From a bacterium (GTDB lineage: Bacteria; 4484-113; JAFGCY01), in the NCBI GenBank assembly GCA_020849855.1, contig JADZFO010000051.1:1-64000 (forward strand): 64,000 nucleotides of DNA, read 5' to 3'. This document shows positions 40,940-51,600 of this stretch, piece after piece. Both the position numbers and the translations under genes were made by a program. The stretch's first letter is position 1; every line of letters begins with the position of its first letter. Below the pieces are notes generated by a model, which searched no databases, was not told the DNA's origin, and worked only from the letters and a program-made list of their open reading frames with translations.

Positions 40940-43900
40940 TTAGGGATCGATGATGTAGATGTATGTGGTCAGAACCTCCCACTGGGCCGGGACAGTGACC
41001 GTGGCAAAGACATCAAAGAAGCTGTCGATTGTGCCGGAATGGAAGTCCTGCAGCACCGGAGGCTCGCTGAAGGGTGGCGGCACGCTCACCAGGTCAAGCG
41101 CCACCATCTCAATCGGAATCATCTCGATATCCAGGAAGCCCATCATCGGCTGGCTGGTGGTCGGCATGAGCGGGCGGCACTGGTAGGTCCCCAGTTCCAT
41201 GCCGACAATTCCCGGGAATGTCCCGTCAAAGGTGACGTTGCTGAAGTCAAAGGTCACGGCGCAGGGCAGGTTCGGATGCGAGTTGAATGTCAGGATGTGG
41301 GCCGGCGTGTTCAGATCTCCCTCGAACCAGGACACGCAGCCGGCCTGGGATACATCCCAGACAAAGGGTACCGAGCCGATGATGTCCATGGTCTCCATGT
41401 CCTGAAGTGGTGCCATACCACTGAAGCCATCCGGCACAGGCTCCGGCCCGGGGCCGCCGTCCGGCGGACAGATGCCCGGGATCGGGATGCACCACAGGCG
41501 CGGGCAGACAGTCGGCCCGGGCAGGCCATCGGCCCCGTCGGTCTCAACAGCGGGCAGGCCCGTGGCGCTCGCCCCGCCATGCGCACCACCATCACCGCCG
41601 AGGCAGCCGCGGCCACCATTACCGCCGTCGCCACCGGTTGCCGTGCCAGCACCGTCGAGGCCGGTGCTAAGCGGCCCGTTACCGGTGCCGGTAACTCCAG
41701 TGCCACCGGTCGCCGTCGCACTGCCGCCTGGCCCGCCGGCGCCGCCCTGGTCAAACTTGGTACAGGGGCCGCCGTTACCGCCGGCGCCAGCCGTAGCTGT
41801 GGCATCGCCGCCCGGTCCGCCATCCGCGCCGCCGCCGGCCGTGCCAGCCAGGCTGCCGAAGTGTGCCGCGCCGCCTTCGCCGCCGGTTGCGGTGGCGTCG
41901 CCGCCCGAGCAGCCGTCACCACAGGGGCAGCCGTTGCCGCCCTTGCCTCCGGTGGCGGTCGCCGCGCCGCCGCTTCCACCCCTGGCCGGTCCCAGCGTGA
42001 TGCCGCCGACTCCGTTCACATTGCCGCGGATTGCGATACCGAACTTCACCGAGCCACCCTTGCCGCCGATAGCCACTGCGTTGCAGCCGTCTGAGCAGGG
42101 GCAGTCAACTCCGTCCTGGCCGATGGCTGTGGCGCTGCCGCCCGTGCCGCCCTGTCCAGGGTTGAGTGTCATTGTGCCGATGATGGCGATTTCCTCGCCT
42201 GCGGTGAAGCGGAACTTGCCCGGCTTGCCGCCTTCACCGCCAGTGGCCATGGCGTCGCAGCAGGGCGGCGTGGTCGCATCTCCGCCGTCGCCGCCATCGC
42301 CGAGGTTTATAGTCACATTGTTAAAGGTCACTTTCTTTGGGCTGTGGATCCGCATGCGGAATGCGTCTTCGCCCTTGCCGCCAGTGGCGGTGCAGGCATT
42401 TTCGTTGCTGCCCTTGCGTCCTTTCGGCCCGGTAATGCTCCAGTCAATGAACTGGATCTGGCCCATGTTGGCGCGGATCTTGTACACGATCCGCCGCACA
42501 CCGGGCGGCGGAGTGGGGACCACGCCCCAGGGGCCCCTCACGATCCAGTTACAGGGGAAGGGGCCGTTTTGTGTATTGCTGACAGTCCGCGCTGGCTGGT
42601 ACTGACCCAGCTTGAAGCTGTAACCGCTCAGGCTGCTGCCACCCTTAGGGCTCAGCGGCCCTTCTTCAGGCTCGGGCATGAAATTGAAGGGATACAGCTC
42701 CGGGTTCTGGTCCGTGTCCGTATCGTCAATGGCTTCCTGCGGCGAGGTCAGCTCCGCCGGGTCATCCACCAGGAAGAAGTTGCCGTTCGTGTTGACGAGT
42801 GAATCAGGGCCAAACTCAACCTCGCCGTGGGCCTCGACCTTAATCGCGTAGGCATCGTCACCAGTGCCGCCTGGGTCGGGTCCGCTGGCCCCCATGCTGA
42901 GCTCGCCGTTCACCGTCAGTTTGCCGAAGACAATGATGTGCAGGTCGCAGTCAGTTGCGCTGAGAGTTCCTTCAACTGTCAGGTCGCTGTTGAATGTAAG
43001 CACTGAGCAGTTGCCCACTTCCGTCGTCCCGCCTGGAGGTATGGCCATCGGACTGTCAAAGCTGCTGTCGGCATCGACTGTCGCCGGCAGGTCCTGCGTC
43101 GCCAGCGGGGTGCCGCTGAGGACCGTTGTGTTGCCTTCTTCGTTTGGGCTGGGCGCACTGTCCAGAGCCCGGACAGCAAAGCTGTACTGGGTGCCGTTAG
43201 TCAGGCCATCGATGTCGGCGTACTGTGTGGCGGCGTCGAAGTCCAGAGTCTGCGCTGTTTCAAAATCCAGCAGCGGGCCTTCGCTGTAGTAAACGCGGTA
43301 GGTCACTGGCGCGCTGACTGCGTCAGTCGCCTCGCCCCAGGCCACGGTAACCAGGCCGTCGCGTGGCAGCACACCAAGCAGGCCGGGATTGTCACCATCC
43401 GTCCACACCGGCGGGTCAAGGTCCGGCCCGCCGCCGAGTGCCAGGCTCTGGCCTTTGGGACCGGCTTCCTGGCCCCCTGCCCCGTCGTCCGCAAAGCACT
43501 GCACCCAGGCAAGTTCCTGTGCGGGGTTCTGCAGTGCAGCAGAAGTAACAGAGTAGCTGAGTCTGATGTCCGCCGGGTTTCCGCTTCGCGTAATGGCAGA
43601 GTCACTGCCGTCAGGGCTGAAGGGGATCACAGCTACCTGCTGCGAGGCGCCATTATCTGCCGCATCGTAGTCTGACTGGCTGCCCATGTGCAGCTGATAG
43701 GTGTCAAGCCGCGCCAGGAAATTCAAGCCGATGGCAGTCAGATCCTGCACATTGACGATGCCGTCATCGCTGCCATCCACTACTGCCTGGATCGAGTTCT
43801 CAGGAGCCGGGGGCGGAAGCGGTACTGACTCGCCGAAGTGTATGCCGATCGGCGTTAGATCTGTAACGGCAACCCGGCCGTCCTGGTTGTAATCGCCGGC

Positions 43901-44500
43901 GTTGTAAAGGCTGAATGAGGCAGTGCCGGCCACAGTATCAACAGCCAGGTCTGGAACTACCGATCCTGGGCCTGATGGAGCTTTACTTGTTTTTCTTGCC
44001 TGGCCGGGACCATCGGCGAACCTGAAACGGATGACTTCGAATTCGCCCGTAGATCCGCTCTGCCGGCTCAGCCCGGGCATGACCGCGCCAAACCAGGCTC
44101 TGCCTGTCTTGCGGTCCGGGGCCACATCATCCAGAACAGAGAGGTAAAGCAAATCGCCCGAGATGCCAGGCCAGGCGGCAGGAGCAGCCTCAACAGGATG
44201 CACTCTGGCGGCATCATACTCCAGCAATAGATAAAGGCTGCGCAGGTCCTGAGCCCTGGCGCGAACCTCAACTGTCTGTTCACCGCCAAGGCTGGTCACG
44301 TTCATTGAAAGTTCAGCCCTTCCGCCGTAGGCAACATTGTCTTCAAGAACACGCAGCTCATAACCACTCATTCTTCTGACAAGCTGTCCATGCTCAGACA
44401 GAGCTGCCGCAGTATTGTCACCGGGATGGTTGCTGGCTGGACTGCAGCTTGCCAGCGCAATAACAAACAAGCTGGCCAGCAGATTTAGTAGCTTCTTCAT
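40940..44500 (-). CDS. Giant surface lipoprotein, tandem paralogue with PGRS-like domain
   Basis: An 1186-residue lipoprotein (lipobox ALASC, Cys19) with the same plan as the next gene: a cohesin-like domain (40-165); dockerin loops GDYNQDGRVAVTDLTPIGI and DGSDDGIVNVQDLTAIGL; an FnIII-like domain; a beta-solenoid-like stretch; a Gly-rich domain (about 727-987) with GGxGG and CPCGDGCSGGDATATGG-type repeats; and a C-terminal beta domain with a Met/Pro-rich end. The Gly-rich part keeps position and length but not sequence. GGGAGG precedes ATG 44500. The role is not known. Confidence 0.8.
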   Translation of the reverse strand: MKKLLNLLASLFVIALASCSPASNHPGDNTAAALSEHGQLVRRMSGYELRVLEDNVAYGGRAELSMNVTSLGGEQTVEVRARAQDLRSLYLLLEYDAARVHPVEAAPAAWPGISGDLLYLSVLDDVAPDRKTGRAWFGAVMPGLSRQSGSTGEFEVIRFRFADGPGQARKTSKAPSGPGSVVPDLAVDTVAGTASFSLYNAGDYNQDGRVAVTDLTPIGIHFGESVPLPPPAPENSIQAVVDGSDDGIVNVQDLTAIGLNFLARLDTYQLHMGSQSDYDAADNGASQQVAVIPFSPDGSDSAITRSGNPADIRLSYSVTSAALQNPAQELAWVQCFADDGAGGQEAGPKGQSLALGGGPDLDPPVWTDGDNPGLLGVLPRDGLVTVAWGEATDAVSAPVTYRVYYSEGPLLDFETAQTLDFDAATQYADIDGLTNGTQYSFAVRALDSAPSPNEEGNTTVLSGTPLATQDLPATVDADSSFDSPMAIPPGGTTEVGNCSVLTFNSDLTVEGTLSATDCDLHIIVFGKLTVNGELSMGASGPDPGGTGDDAYAIKVEAHGEVEFGPDSLVNTNGNFFLVDDPAELTSPQEAIDDTDTDQNPELYPFNFMPEPEEGPLSPKGGSSLSGYSFKLGQYQPARTVSNTQNGPFPCNWIVRGPWGVVPTPPPGVRRIVYKIRANMGQIQFIDWSITGPKGRKGSNENACTATGGKGEDAFRMRIHSPKKVTFNNVTINLGDGGDGGDATTPPCCDAMATGGEGGKPGKFRFTAGEEIAIIGTMTLNPGQGGTGGSATAIGQDGVDCPCSDGCNAVAIGGKGGSVKFGIAIRGNVNGVGGITLGPARGGSGGAATATGGKGGNGCPCGDGCSGGDATATGGEGGAAHFGSLAGTAGGGADGGPGGDATATAGAGGNGGPCTKFDQGGAGGPGGSATATGGTGVTGTGNGPLSTGLDGAGTATGGDGGNGGRGCLGGDGGAHGGASATGLPAVETDGADGLPGPTVCPRLWCIPIPGICPPDGGPGPEPVPDGFSGMAPLQDMETMDIIGSVPFVWDVSQAGCVSWFEGDLNTPAHILTFNSHPNLPCAVTFDFSNVTFDGTFPGIVGMELGTYQCRPLMPTTSQPMMGFLDIEMIPIEMVALDLVSVPPPFSEPPVLQDFHSGTIDSFFDVFATVTVPAQWEVLTTYIYIIDP

Positions 44501-44569
44501 GTCGCCTCCCCCTGGAATCCAGGCAGAATTCTTCACCCACCGAATCCTGCAACGAGGCGAGTCTAGCAC

Positions 44570-44598
44570 AACTTAGACGGTCTGGCAGCTTTTTGCAA
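44570..44598 (-). promoter_or_regulatory. Candidate promoter of the giant lipoprotein pair
   Basis: On the minus strand TTGCAA (44593-44598) and TAAGTT (44570-44575) are 17 bp apart, about 70 nt before the start at 44500. Confidence 0.5.
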
Positions 44599-44669
44599 GC
44601 GAGTATTTACTGTGAAATCATTCACAATAATGCAACTGCCGTTCCGCCTGGTTATATGACTTGACCTTC

Positions 44670-47600
44670 TCAGCCCCCGGCGGGCTGAGCCTCGGCTCCG
44701 GCAGGACGCCGCTCGCGGTCAAGCACCTCACGCACCTTTGCCACCAGCTCGTTGGCTCGGTATGGCTTTTGCAGAAAGTTCTCCGTTGGCAGGTCAGACA
44801 GGCTGTAACCACCGAGCTGGGCAGTCCCGGGACCGGAGTTGAAAAATGCCTCGTCGTAGCCAGAGCTGACGATCACTCTCGCTTCGGGGTCGAACTCAAA
44901 GAGACGGGCATACATTTCAGCCCCGCTCATCCGCGGCATCTGGATATCCATGATTACGAGGTCGATACGCGCCTGATTGCGGCGGTAGACATCCAGACCC
45001 TCAGGCCCGTCCGCCGCCAGCAGGACCTTGTAGCCATTGCGTTCCAGCATGACCCGCGCGGTGTTACGCACGATGTCCTCATCGTCGACCACCAGGATGG
45101 TCTCGCGGCCTGAGATGAAGCGAGGCAGGTCGTTTTCGGCCTGTGTCAGCTCTCGCGCGCTGCGCGGCAACATTACATGGAAGCGTGTTCCCTGCCCCAC
45201 CACACTTTCAGCCCACAGGCAGCCGCCGTGGTTGGCCACGATGCCCACACTGGCCGCCAGGCCGAGGCCGCGGCCCTGGAACTTCGTGCTGAAGAAGGGC
45301 TCGAAGATCCGCCGCAGGGTTTGCTCCGGTATGCCATGCCCGGTGTCGGTCACGATCGCGTGTACGTAATCTCCGGGCGGAATGTCCATGCGGCTCGGCG
45401 CGTGGAAGGTCTCGGCGAGATGCTGATTGAAGGTCTTGAGGGTCAGGTTGCCACCCTTCTCGCCCATCGCTTCGCAGGCGTTGATGCAGAGGTTCAGCAG
45501 GACCTGGTTCAGCTGGCCCGGGTCGCCCTCGACCGGCCAGATGTTGTCACGCAACTCCGTATGCACCGTCACCTGCGGCGGGATAGTCGAGCGCAGCATG
45601 GTCAGGCTGTCGCCAACCAGGCGGTTCATGTCGACTGCCTTGGTCTGGTAGCGCCCGCCGCGGGCATAGGCCAGCAGCTTCTGCGTCAGGTCGGCCATCT
45701 GGTTCGCGCTTGTGCTGATAACCTCGCAAAGCTCGTAGTTCGGGTCTTCCTCGCTGATGTTCATGCGCAGCAATGATGCGCTGCCCAGTACGCCCAGCAG
45801 GATGTTGTTGAAGTCGTGGGCGATGCCGCCAGCGAGAGTCACGATGCTCTCTTCCTTCTGGCGCTGCAGGATCTGCTCCTGCATCTGCTTCTGGCGGGTG
45901 ATGTCGTGGCCGATCAGGTTCGCGCCGGTGAACCAGACCCGCTGGTCATAGTGCAGATTCGCGGTCCAGAGGATGTCATGGATGCCGCCGTCCTGGTCGG
46001 CGATGCGGCACTCAAAGGTGACTGACTGGTCCTGGTTGTGGATGGCCTCAAGCAGCAGGTCCTGCACCCGGGCCCGGTCATCAGGATGGATAAAACGGAT
46101 TGCACGCTTGCCGATGAACTGGCCTTCGTTGCCCCCGCCCAGGCTGCTGGCCGTGCTGTTGACAAAGCTCAGGCGGCCGAACTGGTCGATCTGGATGATG
46201 ATGTCGGTCGTGCCTTCGACGAACTCTCGATAGCGCTCCTCGCTTTCGCGCAGGGCGCGCTCGGCCTGCTTACGGTCCGAGATATCACGGGCGATCAGCT
46301 GGATCGCCGGCTGGTGCTGATAGCTGAACTGCAGGCCCGTGACTTCCACATCCAGTGGCTTTCCGTCAAGGCGGATCAGCTTCTCCTCGGTCAGCGGGGC
46401 GGCCACACCTTCATCAAGCACCATGCGCATGCGCCGTTCAGCGGCATCGCGGAACTCCGGGTGGATCAGCCGCACCACCGGCAGGCCGATGATCTGCGCT
46501 GCGCTCTGCGCGCCGAGCAGCTTCTCGGCCGCGGCATTGGCGAAGACGATGCGGCCGTTCTGCTGGATGATGATGGCGTCCGGAGAGAGCTCAACCAGCT
46601 TGCGGTAGCGCTCCTCGCTTTCGCGGGTCTGTTCCTGGGCCAGCTTGCGCTCGGTAACATCCTGCGCCAGCGTGAAGGCACCGGCATAGTTGCCCTGGTC
46701 ATCGAAGCGCGGGCTGGCAGAAACCCACAGATCGCGCATCTTGCCATCGCGGGCCCGGAAGCGCATTTCATAGGTATCACTCTTGCCTGCGCGACGGCGG
46801 TTCTGCTGTTCCACCATCAGGGGATGCTGGCCAGGGTCTACAAACTCGGCAATATTCAGGCCAACCAGACCGCCGGGCTCGGCGCCCAGCATCTTCTCCA
46901 GTGCCGGGTTGGCAAAGAGGAAGTTGCCCTGCGGATCAGTCAGCGATATGCCCTCGACAGCCGTCCGCACCAGCTCGCTGTAGCGCTCTTCACTCTCACG
47001 AAGCGCCTGACGAGCCCGCTCCGTTTCCGTCACATCCTGCAGCAGCGAGAATGCACCGGCGTACTCGCCCTGCTCGTCCAGTCGCGGGCTGGAGGCTACC
47101 TGCAGGCGGCGCAGCTCGCCGTCCGGCCGGTAGATGGTCAGCGTGTAGGTACTGGACTCGCCGGCCTGGCGCCGCTGGCGTTCAAGGTCCAGCAGAGCCT
47201 GATCCGGCGGCGACACGAACTCGCGCAGGTTGCGGCCGATGAAACGGCCGGGTTGCAGGCCGAAGATTTTCTCGGCCGCCGGGTTGGTGATCAGCACCGA
47301 GCCATGGATGTCCGTAATGCTGATGCCTTCTGAGACTGAGCCCATCAGGTGCTGGTAGCGCTCCTCGCTCTCACGGTGGGCGGCCTCAGCCAGCTTCCTT
47401 TCAGTGATGTTCAGCAGGCCCAGGCAGACGCCCAGCACACGGTCGCGCTCATGAACCGGGCTGAAAGTCAGCTCAAACCAGTAGGAGCGCCCGGCCTGCC
47501 CGGCGAGGACCTGTTCTTCATTGCTCACTTTTCCGGCCAGGGCCTGGAACACGCGGTTCACAAAGTCGCCGCGCGCATCCTTGGGCCAGTTGTCGAGGAT

Positions 47601-48554
47601 CATCTGGCCGCTTTCCAGAACAATCCCGTTGAGCTCCTCATACCAGCTGCCGGCTGTGGCATTGAAAGCCTGCACCCTGAACTGGCGGTCGATGAGGATA
47701 TAGCCGCTCTGGCTGCTGTTGAACAGTGCGCGCAGGTTGGCCTCGGAGCGGCTGAGCTGCTCGCGGGCCTGATGGCGCTCATCCTGGCGCCGACGCATCA
47801 GACTGGTACCGATTCCGATGATCAGGATGCCGATGGCCCAGGCCTGGCTGAAGGCCAGCAGCAGCTTGCGCTGCGGCCCCGGGCTGAGGATGCCTGAGGG
47901 CTGAACCGGGGCGGCGATACTCACAGCGCCGCGCAGCTCCCCGGTCCCCCAGGCACGCTCAGCGTGGCAGACCTGGCAGCTCTCTTCTGCCAGCACCGGG
48001 GCCATGTAGTGCAGCACCAGCGGCCCGCCGGCCGGCCCGTCAATCGATATGAATTCCGGGCTGCCGCTTTGCAGCTCTACGATTGCGAAGTTCTCCCAGT
48101 CGCGGTCAGGAATCCGTGAATCCGCCGGTGGTGTGCCTGGCAGGTTGTCAGGATTCAAAGCGCGGGGGCTGATGAAACGGCTGTAGAGCTCCTGCTGCTG
48201 TTCTGCCAGGCCCCCGGGAACGGCCAGCTGCGTGGGATCGATCAGCCGCACACCCTGGCCGTCGGTGCCGGGGCCTTCGCCAGGGGTACTGCTCAGGTAA
48301 TCACTGGAGTGGGCGCTGCCACTGTCGCTGACATAGATGCCGCCCTGAGCAGTGGCCCAGCGCAGCATGGCGATCTGGTGGGTAGCGCTCTGCCGCGCCC
48401 GCTCAATCAGACGGTCGCGGTTATCGGGGGTCAGACTGCGGACGGCGAAGACGGCGCAGGCAATCAGGGCCAGGGTCCAGATCAGGGAAAGAATGCTGGC
48501 ATAGCGCAGGAGCTCGCGCCTTGGCGGCCGGACCTCCTGCTGTGCACTCATCAT
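44670..48554 (-). CDS. Hybrid histidine kinase with haem-c (DUF3365-like) sensor and multiple PAS domains
   Basis: A 1294-residue membrane sensor. Two membrane helices (near residues 18-38 and 230-250) bound a periplasmic domain of the DUF3365/Tll0287 type with a haem c-binding CQVCH near residue 192, suggesting redox or gas sensing. Five to six PAS domains follow (about 270-890), then HisKA (GGIAHDFNNILL, near 910), HATPase (DTGHGIPE, GRGLGLAASVGIV) and a receiver with VVDDEDIVR, the phospho-Asp in LVIMDIQMP (near 1203) and Lys in LQKPY. It runs in the same direction as the next kinase. No cytochrome c maturation genes are in the window. Confidence 0.88.
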   Translation of the reverse strand: MMSAQQEVRPPRRELLRYASILSLIWTLALIACAVFAVRSLTPDNRDRLIERARQSATHQIAMLRWATAQGGIYVSDSGSAHSSDYLSSTPGEGPGTDGQGVRLIDPTQLAVPGGLAEQQQELYSRFISPRALNPDNLPGTPPADSRIPDRDWENFAIVELQSGSPEFISIDGPAGGPLVLHYMAPVLAEESCQVCHAERAWGTGELRGAVSIAAPVQPSGILSPGPQRKLLLAFSQAWAIGILIIGIGTSLMRRRQDERHQAREQLSRSEANLRALFNSSQSGYILIDRQFRVQAFNATAGSWYEELNGIVLESGQMILDNWPKDARGDFVNRVFQALAGKVSNEEQVLAGQAGRSYWFELTFSPVHERDRVLGVCLGLLNITERKLAEAAHRESEERYQHLMGSVSEGISITDIHGSVLITNPAAEKIFGLQPGRFIGRNLREFVSPPDQALLDLERQRRQAGESSTYTLTIYRPDGELRRLQVASSPRLDEQGEYAGAFSLLQDVTETERARQALRESEERYSELVRTAVEGISLTDPQGNFLFANPALEKMLGAEPGGLVGLNIAEFVDPGQHPLMVEQQNRRRAGKSDTYEMRFRARDGKMRDLWVSASPRFDDQGNYAGAFTLAQDVTERKLAQEQTRESEERYRKLVELSPDAIIIQQNGRIVFANAAAEKLLGAQSAAQIIGLPVVRLIHPEFRDAAERRMRMVLDEGVAAPLTEEKLIRLDGKPLDVEVTGLQFSYQHQPAIQLIARDISDRKQAERALRESEERYREFVEGTTDIIIQIDQFGRLSFVNSTASSLGGGNEGQFIGKRAIRFIHPDDRARVQDLLLEAIHNQDQSVTFECRIADQDGGIHDILWTANLHYDQRVWFTGANLIGHDITRQKQMQEQILQRQKEESIVTLAGGIAHDFNNILLGVLGSASLLRMNISEEDPNYELCEVISTSANQMADLTQKLLAYARGGRYQTKAVDMNRLVGDSLTMLRSTIPPQVTVHTELRDNIWPVEGDPGQLNQVLLNLCINACEAMGEKGGNLTLKTFNQHLAETFHAPSRMDIPPGDYVHAIVTDTGHGIPEQTLRRIFEPFFSTKFQGRGLGLAASVGIVANHGGCLWAESVVGQGTRFHVMLPRSARELTQAENDLPRFISGRETILVVDDEDIVRNTARVMLERNGYKVLLAADGPEGLDVYRRNQARIDLVIMDIQMPRMSGAEMYARLFEFDPEARVIVSSGYDEAFFNSGPGTAQLGGYSLSDLPTENFLQKPYRANELVAKVREVLDRERRPAGAEAQPAGG

Positions 48555-48616
48555 TCTTCTGCCACCCCGGCTTCGATTATGAGGCGAAAAGGGACTTCAA
48601 GCGGAAAAGCGTCGGA

Positions 48617-51600
48617 TCAGGCCCTTGCCAGTTCCTTGATTTCCTGCAGCAGCTGGGCCGGGGCGAAGGGCTTGCGCAGCACGGCGGCCTTCACTCCATT
48701 TGAGCTGGTGACGCCGCCGCTCTCCATTTCACCGGAGATGAGCACAGCGTTGAGAGCCGGGTTGATGCGGCACAAAGCCTCGAAGAGTTCCAGGCCCGCC
48801 ATGTCGCTCAGGTCCAGATCCAGCAGCACCAGGTCATAGCTTTGGTGATGATCGCCAAAGTCCTGGATGGCCTCAGACCCGCCAGCCTGTGCCCTGACCG
48901 TATAGCCATGCTGCTCCAGAATCCGGCTGGTTACCTGGCGCACGGTGGCTTCCTCGGCCACCACCATCGCCCGATGCTGAGGCCGCTGCTCCTCTTCCTG
49001 CACAGTATTGGCCGCGCTGGCGGCCTGCATGGCTTCCTGCTGCAGGCTTGCCACATCAAGCCTGGCGTGGCCGTTCTTTGGCGCGGGCGACTCAGGATCG
49101 CTCCTGCGCACGGCAGCCGACCGGACCTGAGTCGGAGTTTCTGAAGCTTCCCCGTCAATGCTCTTGCCTGCTGAGACCGGCAGAATAACCCGGAAGGACG
49201 AGCCGCGGCCGGGTTCACTTTCAAGCTGAATCGCGCCACGGTGCCGCTTCACGATGCCCTGCACAGCCGCCAGACCCAGGCCGCGCCCGGCGAACTTGGT
49301 GCTGAAGAAGGGATCAAAGACCTTGTCCCGGACCTCCGGCTCCATGCCGATGCCGTTATCGGTCACCGAGACGAAGACGAAGCTGCCGGGCTGCATCTCG
49401 GCGGAAGGCGCAATTGCCCGCAGCGCCGCTGCGTCCAGGTTGAGCTGGCCGGTGTGGATACGGATGCTGCCCTCGACGTCACGAATCGCCTCCACTGAAT
49501 TCAGCAGGAAGGAGGTGATCATCTGGCGCATCAGGCCTTCATCCGCGTCAATGGTCGACAGCGGCCGGCCCAGGTCCAGCTCAAGCTGGACGTGCCGCGG
49601 CAGGCTGGTGCCCATCAGGCGGATGGTCTCTTCGATGACGTTGTTGAGATCCACCTTGCGCAGTGCCAGGCGACCCTTGCCGGAGTAGGCCAGCATCTGC
49701 TCCACCAGCTCGCTGGCGCGCTGGCTGGCCTTGTCTACTTCAGACAGATACTTGTGTACGGGTGAAGCTGGCGGCAGGGAGTCAATCGCCAGGCTGATAT
49801 TCCCGATGATCCCCACCAGCAGGTTGTTGAAGTCGTGGGCGATACCGCCGGCCAGCACGCCCAGGCTCTCAGCCTTCTGGGCAGCCAGCCAGGCCTGCTC
49901 GGTCTGCTTGCGCTCGGTGATATCGGTGAACACGCCCAGCGAGCCTTCGTAGACTCCGCTCTCGTCAAACATCGGGCGGGCGGTCAGATGGAAGGCCCGG
50001 ATGCGGTTGTCGCGCGAAACCAGCTCAACTTCATATGTTCCGCTCAGGCCGCTGCGACGCTTGCTGGCCTCCTGCAGCATCCGCTCGGCGCTGCTCGGGG
50101 TGCAAAGCTCAATCAGGCTGCGGCCAACCAGCTGGTGCGGGGAATAGCCCAGCACGCTGGCGAAGGTGGGGTTGCTGAAGGTGATGACTTCGTTGGCATC
50201 GTTGCTGACGATACCTTCCTGGGCCAGGTCGACCAGGCGGCGATAACGCTCCTCACTTTCACGCAGAGCGGCCTCAGCCTTGCGCCGCTCGGATATGTCG
50301 CGCATGGCCGCCACGCTGAAGTGCTGTTCGCGGTACGGCAGAGTACGGCAGCGCACTTCAAGCGGAATGGTCGCCCCGCCACGGGTGGCGCCAAAGGCCT
50401 CGAAGGGCTCTTCGCCCGCCTTCTGGGCCAGCTGCCAGATGCCGTCTGCAAGCCAGTGCGGGGCCAGAATCTCCAGCTCGCTGCCGACCAGCTGGTCACG
50501 GCTGTGGCCAAACATATCCAGCAGGGCCTGGTTCACGTCGACAATCCGGCTGCCGTCATGGATCAGGATAGCTTCAAAAGAAGCCGCAGACAGCGCACTG
50601 AAACGCTGCTCACTGTGCCGCAGCTGGGTCTGGGATCGCTCCAGCTCGCCCAGCATCTGGTTAATCGACATACTCAGGCGTGCGACTTCATCGTCGCCCA
50701 CCAGCTGCACCCTCAGGCTGGGGTCACCCTTGGCACCGACGCTGGCCACGCCTTCAGAGAGCTTGCCGAGGCGCGAAAGGACCTGGCGGTCAAGGATCAG
50801 CCAGAGCAGAGAGCCGCAGACCACAACGCTTACCACCAGCACCAGCAGCGCGGTGGCTCCGAACTCAAGGCCGGTCTGGGTGATGCGGCGCGGTACGGAT
50901 ACGCGGACGATAAGCGTGTCGTTTGCGGCCAGGGACGGAATGAAGAGATAGGCCGCGACACTGTTCTGGTCTATGTTTGCATAAACAGGCTGGTCAGAAC
51001 TCTCGTTCTTCTGCGCCGCATCGCGCATGTCCCGGGGCAGCTTGGCATCTGACTGCCAGCGCGCATGTGGCCGCACCTCGTCGCCGGGCTGCGAAGTGAA
51101 GAGCCCGGACAGGTCAAGTGGCTGGCCAAGGACAAGGTAGCCCCGCGGGCCGCTGCGGCCGCGGATGGGCGATGCGCCGACAAGCAGCGTTGTCCCGTCA
51201 GCGTTGATCACGCCGCTGAGCTTGCCGCCGGCAATCAGCGCCGGCCAGTCCGGCCAGCCCGCCGACTTGATCTGGCCAGCGATCTGGCTGGTCCAGACCT
51301 TGCTGTTCCAGCTCGCCATCGGGTCAAAATAACCCGCCAGCACCTGGCCGCGCGAATCCACAACCAGCGCCAGCTTGAAACCGGCCTTCTGCAGATCTCC
51401 CGCAGGAAGGGCGGACTGCAGGCGCGAGGCGCTGCGCTGGCTCATGAAATCCTGCAGAGCCGCGCTCTTCGCACGCTGCTCGGCGCTGGCGCGTATCTCC
51501 TGCAAACGGGCTTCGAAGGTCCGCTGCTGCACATCAGCAGAACGCCGGGCGTCAGCGTTTTCGTAGGAGGAAAGTCGTGAGAGGACGGTGGAGTTCAGGG

